Shown: positions 36,017-44,683 of the stretch, piece by piece | Layout of the letters: every line of letters starts with the position of its first letter | Position numbering within the stretch: the stretch's first letter is position 1 | Origin: Pedococcus sp031456495 | GTDB taxonomy: Bacteria > Actinomycetota > Actinomycetes > Actinomycetales > Dermatophilaceae | Assembly: GCF_031456495.1 (NCBI RefSeq) | Contig: NZ_JAVDUW010000002.1 | Location: forward strand, 434,001 to 498,000 | Reading direction: 5' to 3' | DNA length: 64,000 bases | The notes under the pieces: generated by a model | Seen by the model: the letters and a program-made list of their open reading frames with translations, nothing else | Database searches by the model: none | What the model was told of the DNA's origin: nothing | Position numbers and translations under genes: made by a program

Positions 36017-36949
36017 CTAGTCGTTGGCGTGGAGCGCGGAGTTGAGCACGATGCCGTGCCCGTCGCGGGCGAGCCCCTCGACGGTGCCGGTGACGGAGTT
36101 GCGACGGAACAGCAGGTTGTCCTGCCCCGAGAGCTCGACGGCCTTGACGACCCGGTCGTCGGCGAGGGTCACCTTGGTCCCTGCCGTGAGGTAGAGGCCT
36201 GCCTCGACGACGCAGTCGTCGCCGAGCGCGATGCCCAGGCCCGACTCCGCCCCGAGCAGGCAGCGCTCGCCGATGCGCACGCGCTCCGTGCCCCCACCGG
36301 ACAGCGTGCCCATGGTGGACGCGCCGCCGCCGATGTCGGAGCCGTCGCCGACGACGACGCCCTGGGAGATGCGACCCTCGACCATGGAGTGGCCGAGCGT
36401 GCCGGCGTTGTAGTTGACGAAGCCCTCGTGCATGACGGTGGTGCCCGGCGCGAGGTGCGCGCCGAGGCGGACGCGGTCGGCGTCACCGATGCGGACACCG
36501 CGCGGCACGACGTAGTCGACCATGCGCGGGAACTTGTCGACACCGAGCACCTGCACCGGCCCGCGGGCCTGCAACCCGGCGCGGGTGAGCTCGAAGCCGT
36601 CGACCGCGCACGGTCCCTGGGTGGTCCACACGACGTTGGCGAGCACGCCGAAGAGGCCGTCCAGGTTGACCGTGTTGGGCTCCACGAGGCAGTGCGAGAG
36701 CAGGTGCAGCCGCAGGTAGGCGTCGCACGGGTCGGCCGGGGCCGCGTCCAGGTCGACCTCGACGGTCACGACCTCGCGGCGCACGCGGCGCACGTCGTCC
36801 TTGCCCGCGAGCGCCTCGAGCGCCTGCGGGACGCCCGCGCCGTCCGGGCGGCCGCCCAGGGCGGGCTGCGGGAACCATGCGTCGAGCACGGCTCCGTCGT
36901 CGTGGATCGTGGCCAGGCCGTGTCCCCAGGCGGTGCGCTCGCTGCTCAT
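36017..36949 (-). CDS. dapD: tetrahydrodipicolinate N-succinyltransferase DapD
   Basis: A 310-residue enzyme of the actinobacterial DapD class. The C-terminal left-handed beta-helix shows hexapeptide repeats (around residues 160-250, e.g. GAHLAPGTTVMHEGF core, IGGGASTMG). The N-terminal domain of about 130 residues is particular to this class. It succinylates tetrahydrodipicolinate before DapC acts. ATG 36949 was chosen because TACCCT ends eight bases before it. It is divergent from dapE. Confidence 0.94.
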   Translation of the reverse strand: MSSERTAWGHGLATIHDDGAVLDAWFPQPALGGRPDGAGVPQALEALAGKDDVRRVRREVVTVEVDLDAAPADPCDAYLRLHLLSHCLVEPNTVNLDGLFGVLANVVWTTQGPCAVDGFELTRAGLQARGPVQVLGVDKFPRMVDYVVPRGVRIGDADRVRLGAHLAPGTTVMHEGFVNYNAGTLGHSMVEGRISQGVVVGDGSDIGGGASTMGTLSGGGTERVRIGERCLLGAESGLGIALGDDCVVEAGLYLTAGTKVTLADDRVVKAVELSGQDNLLFRRNSVTGTVEGLARDGHGIVLNSALHAND

Positions 36950-36957
36950 GGCGACCA

Positions 36958-36963
36958 AGGGTA
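36958..36963 (-). promoter_or_regulatory. dapD -10 box (leaderless)
   Basis: TACCCT on the minus strand, eight bases before ATG 36949. Confidence 0.55.
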
Positions 36964-37001
36964 CGAGAGGTGCGGCGCGCTCCGTGAATCCGCAGCCCCA
37001 C

Positions 37002-37007
37002 TAGGGT
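37002..37007 (+). promoter_or_regulatory. dapE -10 box (leaderless)
   Basis: TAGGGT ending seven bases before ATG 37015. Confidence 0.65.
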
Positions 37008-37014
37008 GGCGGGC

Positions 37015-38124
37015 ATGTCGAGCAGCCCCCAGAGCACCTCCGGAAACGCCACCACCGCCCCCGTCCTCGACCTGTCCGCGGACGTCGTCACGCTCACCGC
37101 GGCGCTGTGCGACATCGAGTCGGTCAGCCTCAACGAGGCGACCGTCTGCGACGCCATCGAGGCGGCGCTCGCGCCCCTCGGCCACCTGACGACGACGCGC
37201 ATCGGCAACACCCTGGTGGCGCGCACCGACCTCGGCCGCTCCGAGCGGGTCGTCCTGGCCGGGCACATCGACACCGTGCCGCTCACCACCGAGCCGGCGA
37301 ACCTGCCCACCCAGCGCCGGGGCGAGGAGCTGTGGGGCCGCGGGACCGTCGACATGAAGGGCGGCGTCGCCGTGCAGCTCAAGGCGGCCCTGGTCGCCGA
37401 GCCGTCGCGTGACCTGACCTTCGTGTTCTACGAGGGCGAGGAGATCGACAGCCAGTACAACGGCCTGCTGCACATCCACCAGCAGCGGCCGGAACTCATC
37501 GAGGACGCCGACTTCGCCGTGCTGCTCGAGCCGACCGGCTCCATCGTCGAGGGCGGCTGCAAGGGCACCCTGCGCGCCGAGGTCGTCACCAAGGGCATCG
37601 CCGCCCACAGCGCCCGGCCGTGGAACGGGCACAACGCGATCCACGACGCGGCCGAGGTGCTCGCGCGGCTCGTGGCGTACCAGCCGGAGACCGTCGAGGT
37701 CGACGGCCTGGAGTACCGCGAGGCGATGAACGCGGTCGGCATCGCCGGTGGCATCGCCGGCAACGTCATCCCGGACCGGTGCGTGGTCACCGTCAACTAC
37801 CGGTATGCCCCCGACAAGTCCGAGGACGACGCCGCCGCCGTCGTCCACCAGCTGTTCAGCGACTTCGTCGTCACCATCGTCGACAACGCCGGCGGGGCGC
37901 GGCCCGGCCTGGACCGCCCGGCCGCCCGGGCGTTCGTCGACGCCCTGGGCGTCGACGTCGTGGCCAAGCAGGGCTGGACCGACGTGGCGCGGTTCTCGGC
38001 CATGGGTGTCCCCGCGGTCAACTTCGGCCCCGGCGACCCCAACCTCGCCCACCACGACGAGGAGCGCGTGCCGGTCGACCAGCTCGAGTCCGCCGAGGCC
38101 GCGCTGCTGCGCTGGCTCGCCTGA
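37015..38124 (+). CDS. dapE: succinyl-diaminopimelate desuccinylase DapE
   Basis: A 369-residue M20-family dinuclear zinc amidase. AGHIDTVP (first metal His and catalytic Asp), GRGTVDMKGG (bridging Asp), YEGEEID (general base Glu and metal Glu) and the C-terminal PNLAHHDEE (metal His) are all intact. It removes succinate from N-succinyl-LL-DAP, giving the DAP used for peptidoglycan and lysine. ATG 37015 was chosen by the -10 spacing; an earlier in-frame ATG at 37006 would overlap the box. Ends with a hairpin terminator shared with the convergent gene. Confidence 0.95.
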   Translation: MSSSPQSTSGNATTAPVLDLSADVVTLTAALCDIESVSLNEATVCDAIEAALAPLGHLTTTRIGNTLVARTDLGRSERVVLAGHIDTVPLTTEPANLPTQRRGEELWGRGTVDMKGGVAVQLKAALVAEPSRDLTFVFYEGEEIDSQYNGLLHIHQQRPELIEDADFAVLLEPTGSIVEGGCKGTLRAEVVTKGIAAHSARPWNGHNAIHDAAEVLARLVAYQPETVEVDGLEYREAMNAVGIAGGIAGNVIPDRCVVTVNYRYAPDKSEDDAAAVVHQLFSDFVVTIVDNAGGARPGLDRPAARAFVDALGVDVVAKQGWTDVARFSAMGVPAVNFGPGDPNLAHHDEERVPVDQLESAEAALLRWLA

Positions 38125-38146
38125 CCCAGAGCTTGCCGCCCTGCCG

Positions 38147-38167
38147 GCGGCCGGGCGCCCCGGCCGC
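38147..38167. terminator. bidirectional hairpin between dapE and convergent gene
   Basis: Nine-bp perfect stem (38147-38155 and 38159-38167) with a CGC loop, between two convergent genes. Confidence 0.7.
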
Positions 38168-38184
38168 TCGCGGGCGGGGAGGGG

Positions 38185-39537
38185 CTACCGCGAGGGCTGC
38201 TCCCCGAAGGCCAGCGGCTCACGGGAGACGAGGTACGTCGCCCAGTTCAGCTTGAGCACCGCGCCGTCCGGCCCGCGGGTGACGCGCAGCAGCTCGCCAC
38301 GCTCGCGCCCGGAGACGGTGCGGTAGGTGTCCTCGTCGAGGCGCTCGAACACGGACGGCGCGCGGTCCGCCGGCGCGGCGTCCGCCCGCGCCTCGAGCCG
38401 GCCCTCGCGCACGCTGAAGGTGTAGCCGCTGCCCTCGGAGAACCAGCGGCCCAGCAGGGGCACGAGGTGCTCGGGCACCGACGTCCCCGGCCGCCACTCC
38501 GGCTCCTCGGCCGGGTCGTGCTCCACGACGTGGTCGCCCAGCGCCAGGGCGAAGGCCGTCGGGTCGGGGGAGGACGAGCTGTTCATGAGCACGATGCCGC
38601 CGGTGCCGCTCTCGCGGTGGGTGAAGACCCCGCTGACCTGACCCGGCATACCGCCGGTGTGGCCGACCCAGGTGCGGCCCTGTGGTGAGCGCACGAGGAA
38701 GAAGCCGAGCCCCATCGCGCTGGTCCAGCCGTCGGGGTCGGTCATGAGCTGCGGCTGCGTCATCTCCTCGAGCGTGTCGGGGGACAGCACCGCCGGGTCC
38801 GGGTCGGCGACGAAGCCGCTCCAGCGCGCCAGGTCGGTCACCGTGCTCGCCAAGGCGCCGCACGGGGCCATCGCCCGCAGGTCCACCACCGGCTCGACCT
38901 GCGGGACGTCGTGGAAGGGGGACAGGTGGTACCCCGTCGCCCGCGGGCCGCCGTCGAAGCCGACCGTCGTGCGCGTCATGCCGAGCGGCTCGAGGATGCG
39001 CGCCCGCAGCGACTCCTCCCACGGGCGGCCGTCGAGCCGCGCGACGAGCTCGCCGAGCACGGCATACACGACGTTGGAGTAGTGCCACCGGTCGTGGGGC
39101 CGGCCCACACGCTCGATGGCGTTGAAGTCGGCCATGAGCGTCTCGAGGTCGGGCTGCTCGAGCGTCTCCCAGATGTCGCCGAGCGGCTCGCGGGCCAGCC
39201 CCGTGGCATGGGCCAGCGCCTGCCTCACGGTCGCCCGGTGGGTCACGCCGGGGAGGTGCTCGTCGAGCCGGTCGTCCAGGTCGAGCCGCCCCTCGTCGCG
39301 CAGCGCCATGACGAGCACGGCGGTGAAGGACTTGGTGTTGGACGCCACGAGGAACTGGTCGTCGGGTCCGGGTACCCGCGGCGCGGAGACGTCGACCGTC
39401 CCGATGCCGTCGGTCCACAGCAGCTCGCCGCGACGCACCACCGCGGCCGCGAGGCCGGGGACGCGCCCTGTCCGCTGCCGGTCCAGGGCGATCGCGCGCA
39501 GTCGCCGGCGGGTGCTGTCCTGCAGGGTGCTGTCCAC
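38185..39537 (-). CDS. beta-lactamase-fold serine hydrolase
   Basis: A 450-residue cytosolic-looking member of the class C beta-lactamase/esterase family. The SxxK motif is SNTKS (near residue 66), the YxN motif YSNVV (near residue 151), and the third box VGHTGGMPG. A C-terminal lipocalin-like domain (about residues 345-445, with RWFSEGSGYTFSVREG) follows, as in esterase EstB and peptidase relatives. No signal peptide is seen. Substrate unknown: D-amino-acid peptide or ester. GTG start, leaderless by box spacing. Confidence 0.88.
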   Translation of the reverse strand: MDSTLQDSTRRRLRAIALDRQRTGRVPGLAAAVVRRGELLWTDGIGTVDVSAPRVPGPDDQFLVASNTKSFTAVLVMALRDEGRLDLDDRLDEHLPGVTHRATVRQALAHATGLAREPLGDIWETLEQPDLETLMADFNAIERVGRPHDRWHYSNVVYAVLGELVARLDGRPWEESLRARILEPLGMTRTTVGFDGGPRATGYHLSPFHDVPQVEPVVDLRAMAPCGALASTVTDLARWSGFVADPDPAVLSPDTLEEMTQPQLMTDPDGWTSAMGLGFFLVRSPQGRTWVGHTGGMPGQVSGVFTHRESGTGGIVLMNSSSSPDPTAFALALGDHVVEHDPAEEPEWRPGTSVPEHLVPLLGRWFSEGSGYTFSVREGRLEARADAAPADRAPSVFERLDEDTYRTVSGRERGELLRVTRGPDGAVLKLNWATYLVSREPLAFGEQPSR

Positions 39538-39544
39538 CTCCGCG

Positions 39545-39550
39545 ACCCTA
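39545..39550 (-). promoter_or_regulatory. -10 box of the serine hydrolase gene (leaderless)
   Basis: TAGGGT on the minus strand, seven bases before the GTG at 39537. Confidence 0.65.
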
Positions 39551-39592
39551 GCGGGGAGTGCGCCGTTTCCCGGCTCGCGGCCTGCGGTGGCC

Positions 39593-39598
39593 TAGGTT
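39593..39598 (+). promoter_or_regulatory. -10 box of the LOG-family gene (leaderless)
   Basis: TAGGTT ending six bases before GTG 39605. Back to back with the divergent box at 39545-39550. Confidence 0.6.
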
Positions 39599-39604
39599 GG
39601 GCGC

Positions 39605-40417
39605 GTGAGCGAGCACGAGGACCTGAGCCACACCGAGGACGACCTGGGGCAGACCGCCGGCGCCACCGAGTGGGACGTCGAGTACCGCACCGGCCCGGTC
39701 ATGCTTCGCGGGTCGCGGGTCCCCGGCACCACGACCGACCAGCGGCTGCTGGACTCGCGCGGACCGACCGACTGGGTGCACACCGACCCGTGGCGCGTCC
39801 TGCGGATCCAGAGCGAGTTCGTCGAGGGGTTCGGCGCGCTGGCCGAGCTCGGCCCGGCGGTGTCGGTCTTCGGCTCGGCGCGAACCAAGCCGGGGACCGA
39901 GTTCTACGAGCTCGGCGCCGAGGTCGGTCGGCGGCTCGCCGAGGCCGGGTATGCCGTGATCACCGGTGGGGGGCCGGGCGCCATGGAGGCGGCCAACAAG
40001 GGCGCGCACGAGGCGGGTGGTGCGTCGGTCGGGCTCGGCATCGAGCTGCCGTTCGAGCAGGGCCTCAACGAGCACGTGAACCTCGGCGTCAACTTCCGCT
40101 ACTTCTTCGCCCGCAAGACGATGTTCGTGAAGTACGCCCGCGGCTTCATCGTGCTGCCGGGCGGCTTTGGCACCCTGGACGAGCTGTTCGAGGCGGTGAC
40201 GCTGGTCCAGACGCAGAAGGTCACCTCGTTCCCGATCGTGCTCATGGGGACGGCGTACTGGGGCGGGCTCTTCGACTGGCTGCGCGGCACGGTCCTCGAC
40301 GCCGGCACGGTCAGCCCCAAGGACGTGGACCTGCTGCACCTCACCGACGACGTCGACGAGGCGGTCCGGATCATCCTCGAGGCCGACGAGCAGGTGGTGG
40401 CCAAGCGGCCCGAGTAG
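39605..40417 (+). CDS. LOG-family (TIGR00730) Rossmann-fold protein
   Basis: A 270-residue protein with the full LOG signature: VFGSARTKPG, GGGPGAMEAANKGA, and PGGFGTLDELFEA, the last being the conserved phosphate-binding and catalytic motif. LOG proteins are phosphoribohydrolases that release cytokinins from their ribotides; bacterial members may instead serve nucleotide salvage. About 75 N-terminal residues precede the fold, as in the Rv1205-type long form. In M. tuberculosis the gene also lies close downstream of dapE. Confidence 0.92.
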   Translation: MSEHEDLSHTEDDLGQTAGATEWDVEYRTGPVMLRGSRVPGTTTDQRLLDSRGPTDWVHTDPWRVLRIQSEFVEGFGALAELGPAVSVFGSARTKPGTEFYELGAEVGRRLAEAGYAVITGGGPGAMEAANKGAHEAGGASVGLGIELPFEQGLNEHVNLGVNFRYFFARKTMFVKYARGFIVLPGGFGTLDELFEAVTLVQTQKVTSFPIVLMGTAYWGGLFDWLRGTVLDAGTVSPKDVDLLHLTDDVDEAVRIILEADEQVVAKRPE

Positions 40418-40558
40418 CAGGAGCGGTCCGGGCGCCCCGCGACCCGAGGCCTGCGGCCGTGGGGTGCGGTTGCGGGCCGCGGCGCCCCGGGATCGGACGA
40501 CCGGGGATCGGGCGACCAGGGGATGGACGCCGGGACCGGCGCCCACGAGAATGAGGCG

Positions 40559-40810
40559 ATGACCGTGTCGCCGCTGCCACGCCTGGGCGACGTCGTGCTC
40601 GGCCGCGACGTCGCGGGCCGCACGCTGCGGATCTCCGGCCACCCGGCGAGCGGCCGCGTCGTGCTGTCGATCTGGCAGGACGCCACGTGCAAGGCCACGG
40701 TCCGCCTCGCGCCCGAGGACGTGCCGCACGTCGTCGAGATGCTGACCCGCGCGGCCGTCGCCCCGGCTGTCGCCACGGCCGACGTCCCCGATGCCGGATC
40801 GGCGGGCTGA
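40559..40810 (+). CDS. small conserved-looking protein, unknown function
   Basis: An 83-residue protein without a recognised domain. It shows a beta-strand pattern (GRTLRISGHPASGRVVLSIWQ, core LRISGHP) and an EDVPHVVEML helix, then a disordered tail after residue 65. It fills the position between the LOG gene and the DivIVA-domain gene, where folP2 and gpgS are found in M. tuberculosis. ATG 40559 is preceded by GAGAAT six bases upstream, a weak leaderless box. Upstream, about 140 bp hold two near-identical 15-bp direct repeats (40489-40518). Confidence 0.6.
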   Translation: MTVSPLPRLGDVVLGRDVAGRTLRISGHPASGRVVLSIWQDATCKATVRLAPEDVPHVVEMLTRAAVAPAVATADVPDAGSAG

Positions 40811-40848
40811 GTAGGTCCCTGACAGCCGGACGTGCGACGATCGGGCGC

Positions 40849-41166
40849 GTGGTCTGGGTCTTCTTCATCGTCGTCGCGGTGCTGCTCGTGGGTGGCTTCG
40901 CCGCGCTCGTGACCGGTCGGATCGGGTACGACCCGATGGCCCCGGCGACGACGACGCAGGCCGATCCCGTTCTCTCCGAGCACTTCCCGGCCAGCGAGGT
41001 CTCCACCGTGCGGTTCGACACCGCGCTGCGGGGCTACCGCATGGACCAGGTCGACGCGGTGCTCGACCAGCTCCAGGCCCGCATCGCCGAGCTCGAGGCC
41101 GCCCAGGACCCGCGCGACGTCGCCGCGCCGACGCCTCGCGCGTCCCACGACGACCTCGACGGCTGA
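40849..41166 (+). CDS. DivIVA-domain membrane-anchored small protein
   Basis: A 105-residue protein. One N-terminal helix (WVFFIVVAVLLVGGFAAL) is followed by a short linker and a DivIVA motif: VRFDTALRGYRMDQVDAVLDQL (core GYRMDQVD), then a coiled coil of about 20 residues (RIAELEAAQD). DivIVA proteins mark curved membranes or poles. Mycobacteria have a similar small gene (Rv1209 by memory) next to tag. Starts at GTG 40849; the stop lies 5 bp before the next gene. Confidence 0.8.
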   Translation: MVWVFFIVVAVLLVGGFAALVTGRIGYDPMAPATTTQADPVLSEHFPASEVSTVRFDTALRGYRMDQVDAVLDQLQARIAELEAAQDPRDVAAPTPRASHDDLDG

Positions 41167-41171
41167 CCGCC

Positions 41172-41624
41172 ATGGCCCGCTTCCACCTGACCCGTCACTC
41201 GCCGGCGAGCCCGGAGGCCGTCTGGGCGGCGGTCACCGACTTCGCGGCATACGCCGACTGGATGCCGCTCACCCGCATGCGGCTCGACACCGGGCAGCCG
41301 ACCCCGGGATGGGGTTTCGCCGGCATCAGCGGCCTCGGGCCGCTGGCGTTCCGCGACTCGATGCTCGTGACCGTCTGGGAGCCGCCGACCGACGGTGCCG
41401 GCCGGTTCCGGGTCGTCAAGACCGGCCGGGTGCTCGGTGGGTGGGCCGACGTGACCGTGGCGCCCGACGGCGACGGCACCCGGCTGGACTGGCGCGAGGA
41501 CGCCGTCGTCCGGCCGCTGCCCGCCAAGCGGCTGTTCGACCCGCTCGTGGCCCGGGGCAGCGAGTGGCTCTACGGGCGTGCCATCGCCGCGATGCTCGAC
41601 CGGGCCGCGGGGGCGCCCCGGTGA
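41172..41624 (+). CDS. SRPBCC-family (START-like) protein
   Basis: A 150-residue protein of the polyketide cyclase/START-like superfamily: the N-terminal strand FHLTRHSPASPEAVWAAVTDF (core SPEAVWAAVTDF), a central beta sheet and a C-terminal long helix (SEWLYGRAIAAMLDRA). The fold forms a hydrophobic cavity for lipids or polyketides. No active-site residues can be assigned. Its TGA overlaps the tag start (GTGA). Confidence 0.85.
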   Translation: MARFHLTRHSPASPEAVWAAVTDFAAYADWMPLTRMRLDTGQPTPGWGFAGISGLGPLAFRDSMLVTVWEPPTDGAGRFRVVKTGRVLGGWADVTVAPDGDGTRLDWREDAVVRPLPAKRLFDPLVARGSEWLYGRAIAAMLDRAAGAPR

Positions 41625-42202
41625 GCGGAGTCGTCGTCGGCACGGACGGCCTGGCGCGGTGTGCCTGGGCCGGCTCGAGCCCCGACTACCTCGAGTACCA
41701 CGACCTCGAGTGGGGCGTGCCGGTCCACGGGGAGAAGGCCCTCTACGAGCGGATCACCCTCGAGGCGTTCCAGTCGGGGCTCGCGTGGATCACGATCCTG
41801 CGCAAGCGCGAGGCGTTCCGGACCGCGTTCGCGGGGTTCGACCCCGAGGCGGTCGCCGCCTTCGACGACGCCGACCGCGAGCGGCTCATGGCCGACGCCG
41901 GCATCGTGCGCAACCGGCTCAAGGTCGACGCCGCGATCGCCAACGCCCGCGCCGTCCTGGGGCTGCGCGAGCAGGGCGGCCTCGAGGACCTCGTCTGGTC
42001 GCACCGGCCCGAGCAGCACACCCCTCCGCGCAGCACCGCCGAGCTGCGCGCCACCTCGCCGGAGAGCGTCGCCCTCGCCAAGGCGCTGAAGAAGGCCGGC
42101 TTCGTCTTCGTCGGGCCGACGACGATGTATGCCGCCATGCAGGCCTGCGGGCTCGTGGACGACCACCTCGTGGGGTGCCACCGGGCCGGCGGCCCGGAGT
42201 GA
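41621..42202 (+). CDS. tag: DNA-3-methyladenine glycosylase I
   Basis: A 193-residue glycosylase. The zinc-snap ligands are conserved: Cys in LARCAWAG, His in YHDLEWG and the C-terminal DDHLVGCHR (His and Cys). The alkylated-base pocket Glu is in EWGVPVHGEKALYE and LEAFQSGLAWITIL is the family core. It excises 3-methyladenine from alkylated DNA. GTG start overlaps the preceding stop, and its own stop overlaps the next start. Tag lies next to the DivIVA-type gene, as in mycobacteria. Confidence 0.95.
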   Translation: MSGVVVGTDGLARCAWAGSSPDYLEYHDLEWGVPVHGEKALYERITLEAFQSGLAWITILRKREAFRTAFAGFDPEAVAAFDDADRERLMADAGIVRNRLKVDAAIANARAVLGLREQGGLEDLVWSHRPEQHTPPRSTAELRATSPESVALAKALKKAGFVFVGPTTMYAAMQACGLVDDHLVGCHRAGGPE

Positions 42203-43401
42203 ACCGGTCGCCGGTGCGCGCCCTGCTCTGGCGCGCGGGCCTGGTCTACCTCGTCCTGAGGGCGGTGAGCTGGGTGCTGCTCGTCATCGCCTCGCACCGG
42301 CAGCCGGTGATGATGGACTGGACCGGTCCCACGGTCGAGCCGCTGGACATGACGGTGCTGTGGGACGGCAGCTGGTACCGGCACGTGGCCGAGCTGGGCT
42401 ACCCGCACGTCCTGCCGCGCCTGCCCGACGGCCAGGTCGCGCAGAACGCCTGGGCCTTCTACCCGCTCTTCCCGCTCGTCTCCCGGGCGCTGATGGACCT
42501 CACCGGCTTCGGCTTCCCGCTCGTGGCGTCCTGCGTCGCGCTGCTGTGCGGGCTCGGCGCCGCACTGGTCATGGCCGTCCTGCTCGCCGAGAAGGTCGGG
42601 CGCCCGGTGGCCCTCGCGACCGTCGCGGTGTGGGCGGCCTTCCCGGCCGCGGTGTCCCTCCAGCTGGCCTACACCGAGTCCATGGCCATGCTCGTCCTGT
42701 GCCTGCTGCTGTGGGCCGTCATCCGGCGGCAGTGGGTCGGCGCGGGGGTGGCTGCCCTGGTGCTCGGACTCACCCGGCCGATCGCGGTGCCGGTCATCGC
42801 CGTGGTCGCCGTGGCGCTCTTCCTGCGCTGGCGCGGGCGCGGGCGGGAGCCGGTCGGGCCGGGGGAGTACGCCGCGGGCGCGTTCGCCCTCGCCTGCAGC
42901 GGGCTCGGGGCGATCGCATGGCCGCTCGTCGCCTGGCACGTGACCGGCGTGCGGACGGCCTACGTCGACACCATGGCGGCCTGGCGGGTCGGCCACGTCA
43001 TCGAGCCGCTCACGCCGTGGCTCGGCATGTCGCAGTGGGCGTTCCGCGACTTCCACGGCGCCGCGGTCTACGGACCCGTCGGGCTCGCGGCCCTCGTGAC
43101 GGCCATCGTGGTGCTCACCCTGGGGCCGTGGGCGACGGCGCTGGGACCCGAGCTGCGCACGTGGTGCCTGGCGTACCCGGCATACCTCGCCCTCGTCCTC
43201 GACCCGTTCACGAGCATCTTCCGCTACGCGCTGCCGCTCTTCCCGCTCGTGGCCGTGGTGCTGGGTGGCGGCTGGGTCGAGCGCGGCGCCCGGTGGCTGT
43301 GGACGCGTGCCGGGGTGCTCGTCGCGCTCGGTGTCGTGGGCCAGGTCGCCTGGATCTGGAAGCTGCTCGTCTTCCACCCGCCCTCGGACTACCCGCCGTG
43401 A
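42199..43401 (+). CDS. GT-C-type membrane glycosyltransferase, PIG-V-like (first of pair)
   Basis: A 400-residue polytopic protein with about nine helices. The first outside loop carries VLWDGSWYRHVAELGYP, close to the WDxxWYxxIAxxGY pattern of PIG-V/GPI mannosyltransferase II, with an acidic residue (Asp56) as the probable catalytic or metal residue. A second conserved loop is RDFHGAAVYG. Such GT-C enzymes use polyprenyl-phosphate sugars. Together with the next gene and an LpqW-like lipoprotein in the same window, mannose lipid synthesis is a fair but unproven guess. Starts at a GTG overlapping the tag stop. Confidence 0.75.
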   Translation: MNRSPVRALLWRAGLVYLVLRAVSWVLLVIASHRQPVMMDWTGPTVEPLDMTVLWDGSWYRHVAELGYPHVLPRLPDGQVAQNAWAFYPLFPLVSRALMDLTGFGFPLVASCVALLCGLGAALVMAVLLAEKVGRPVALATVAVWAAFPAAVSLQLAYTESMAMLVLCLLLWAVIRRQWVGAGVAALVLGLTRPIAVPVIAVVAVALFLRWRGRGREPVGPGEYAAGAFALACSGLGAIAWPLVAWHVTGVRTAYVDTMAAWRVGHVIEPLTPWLGMSQWAFRDFHGAAVYGPVGLAALVTAIVVLTLGPWATALGPELRTWCLAYPAYLALVLDPFTSIFRYALPLFPLVAVVLGGGWVERGARWLWTRAGVLVALGVVGQVAWIWKLLVFHPPSDYPP

Positions 43402-44672
43402 GCACCATCGGCCTGACCGCGCTGCGGACGTCCGCCGGTCGCAGCGCGGTGGCGCAGCGGGCGCTGCGCCACCCCGTCGCCTACCTCCTGCTCGTGTATG
43501 CCGCGTCGCGCGTCCTCGTCGTGGCCGCCATGGGTGTGGCCGCCGTCTGGTTCCAGACCCCTGCCGGGGTCGGCCACGTCGACCCCAACGTCGCCGACAT
43601 CCTCGGCAGCTGGGACGGCGTCTGGTACCGGCGGATCGCCGAGACCGGCTACCCCGTGCCGCTGCCGGCCGACCCCGACACGGGCCTGCTGACCTACAGC
43701 GAGTGGGCGTTCTACCCGGTCTTCCCGTTCCTCGTGCGCGGGCTCATGGTCACCGGCCTGCCGTTCCTCGGGGCCGCGGTCGCGCTGAACCTGCTGCTCG
43801 GCGCCGGGGCGACCCTGCTGGTGTGGCGCTGCTTCCACTTCGCGCTGCACGCCTCGCCCCAGCCCGCCCGCGAGCGCCTGGCCCTGACGGCGGCGTCGCT
43901 GTGGTGCCTCTACCCGGCGACGGGCGTGCTCGTCATGCCGTACACCGAGGCCGTCGCGGCCGTGCTCATCGCAGGGTCCCTGCTGCTGCTCATGCAGCGG
44001 CGCTACGCGTGGGTGGCCACGCTGGCGATCGTCCTCGGCTTCACCCGCGCGGTGGCCCCGGCGATCGCGTGCGCGGTGCTGGCCCACCTCGCGCTGCGGT
44101 GGCGCGAGGACCGGGCTGCGGGGGTGGCGCCGCTCGCCGGACAGCGCGTGACGGCAGGGCTGATGATCGCGGCGACCGCGGTCTCGTCGCTGTCGTGGCC
44201 GGTGGTGGTCGGCCTCGTGAGCGGGCTGCCGACCGCGTTCTTCGACGTGCAGGCGGCGTGGGGGCAGAAGCCGGAGTCGGGCCCGTTCGTGCTCTGGGTG
44301 GTGTGGGCGTGGGAGTCGCACGGCTTCTTCGGCGTGCTGGTCCTCGTCTCGCTCGTGGCCACCTACATCGCGCTCATCCTCGGCCGGCACGGGCGCTGGC
44401 TCGCGGTCGAGCTGCGGGTGTGGGCGCTCGCGTACCCGCTCTACCTGCTGGCCGTCGTGCGGCCGATCACGAGCATGTGGCGGTTCCTGCTGCTCGACTT
44501 CCCGATCGCCGCGCTCGTCGCGTCGGTGGCGATGCGGACCTCCACCGGTGCGCGCATCGTGCCGCACTGGCGCCGCCGGGTCGGTGTCGTGGCCGTCGTC
44601 CTCGTGCTGGGGATGTTCTGGTTCACCTGCACGCTGCTGACCTACACGCCCTGGGCGGCCGCACCGCCGTGA
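43398..44672 (+). CDS. GT-C-type membrane glycosyltransferase, PIG-V-like (second of pair)
   Basis: A 424-residue paralogue of the preceding gene, with GSWDGVWYRRIAETGYP in the same place (Asp near residue 73) and about ten helices. The WAFYPVFPFLVRGLM stretch matches WAFYPLFPLVSRALM of its neighbour. It is about 25 residues longer at the N terminus. The overlapping GTGA junction implies that both are made together and may form a pair or act successively on one glycan. Confidence 0.75.
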   Translation: MSTIGLTALRTSAGRSAVAQRALRHPVAYLLLVYAASRVLVVAAMGVAAVWFQTPAGVGHVDPNVADILGSWDGVWYRRIAETGYPVPLPADPDTGLLTYSEWAFYPVFPFLVRGLMVTGLPFLGAAVALNLLLGAGATLLVWRCFHFALHASPQPARERLALTAASLWCLYPATGVLVMPYTEAVAAVLIAGSLLLLMQRRYAWVATLAIVLGFTRAVAPAIACAVLAHLALRWREDRAAGVAPLAGQRVTAGLMIAATAVSSLSWPVVVGLVSGLPTAFFDVQAAWGQKPESGPFVLWVVWAWESHGFFGVLVLVSLVATYIALILGRHGRWLAVELRVWALAYPLYLLAVVRPITSMWRFLLLDFPIAALVASVAMRTSTGARIVPHWRRRVGVVAVVLVLGMFWFTCTLLTYTPWAAAPP

Positions 44673-44683
44673 CACGCGGTCGG

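Noticed and set aside
40489..40518. two 15-bp direct repeats before the small gene as an operator
   Set aside because: No palindrome and no regulator nearby; left as a note in the gene entry.
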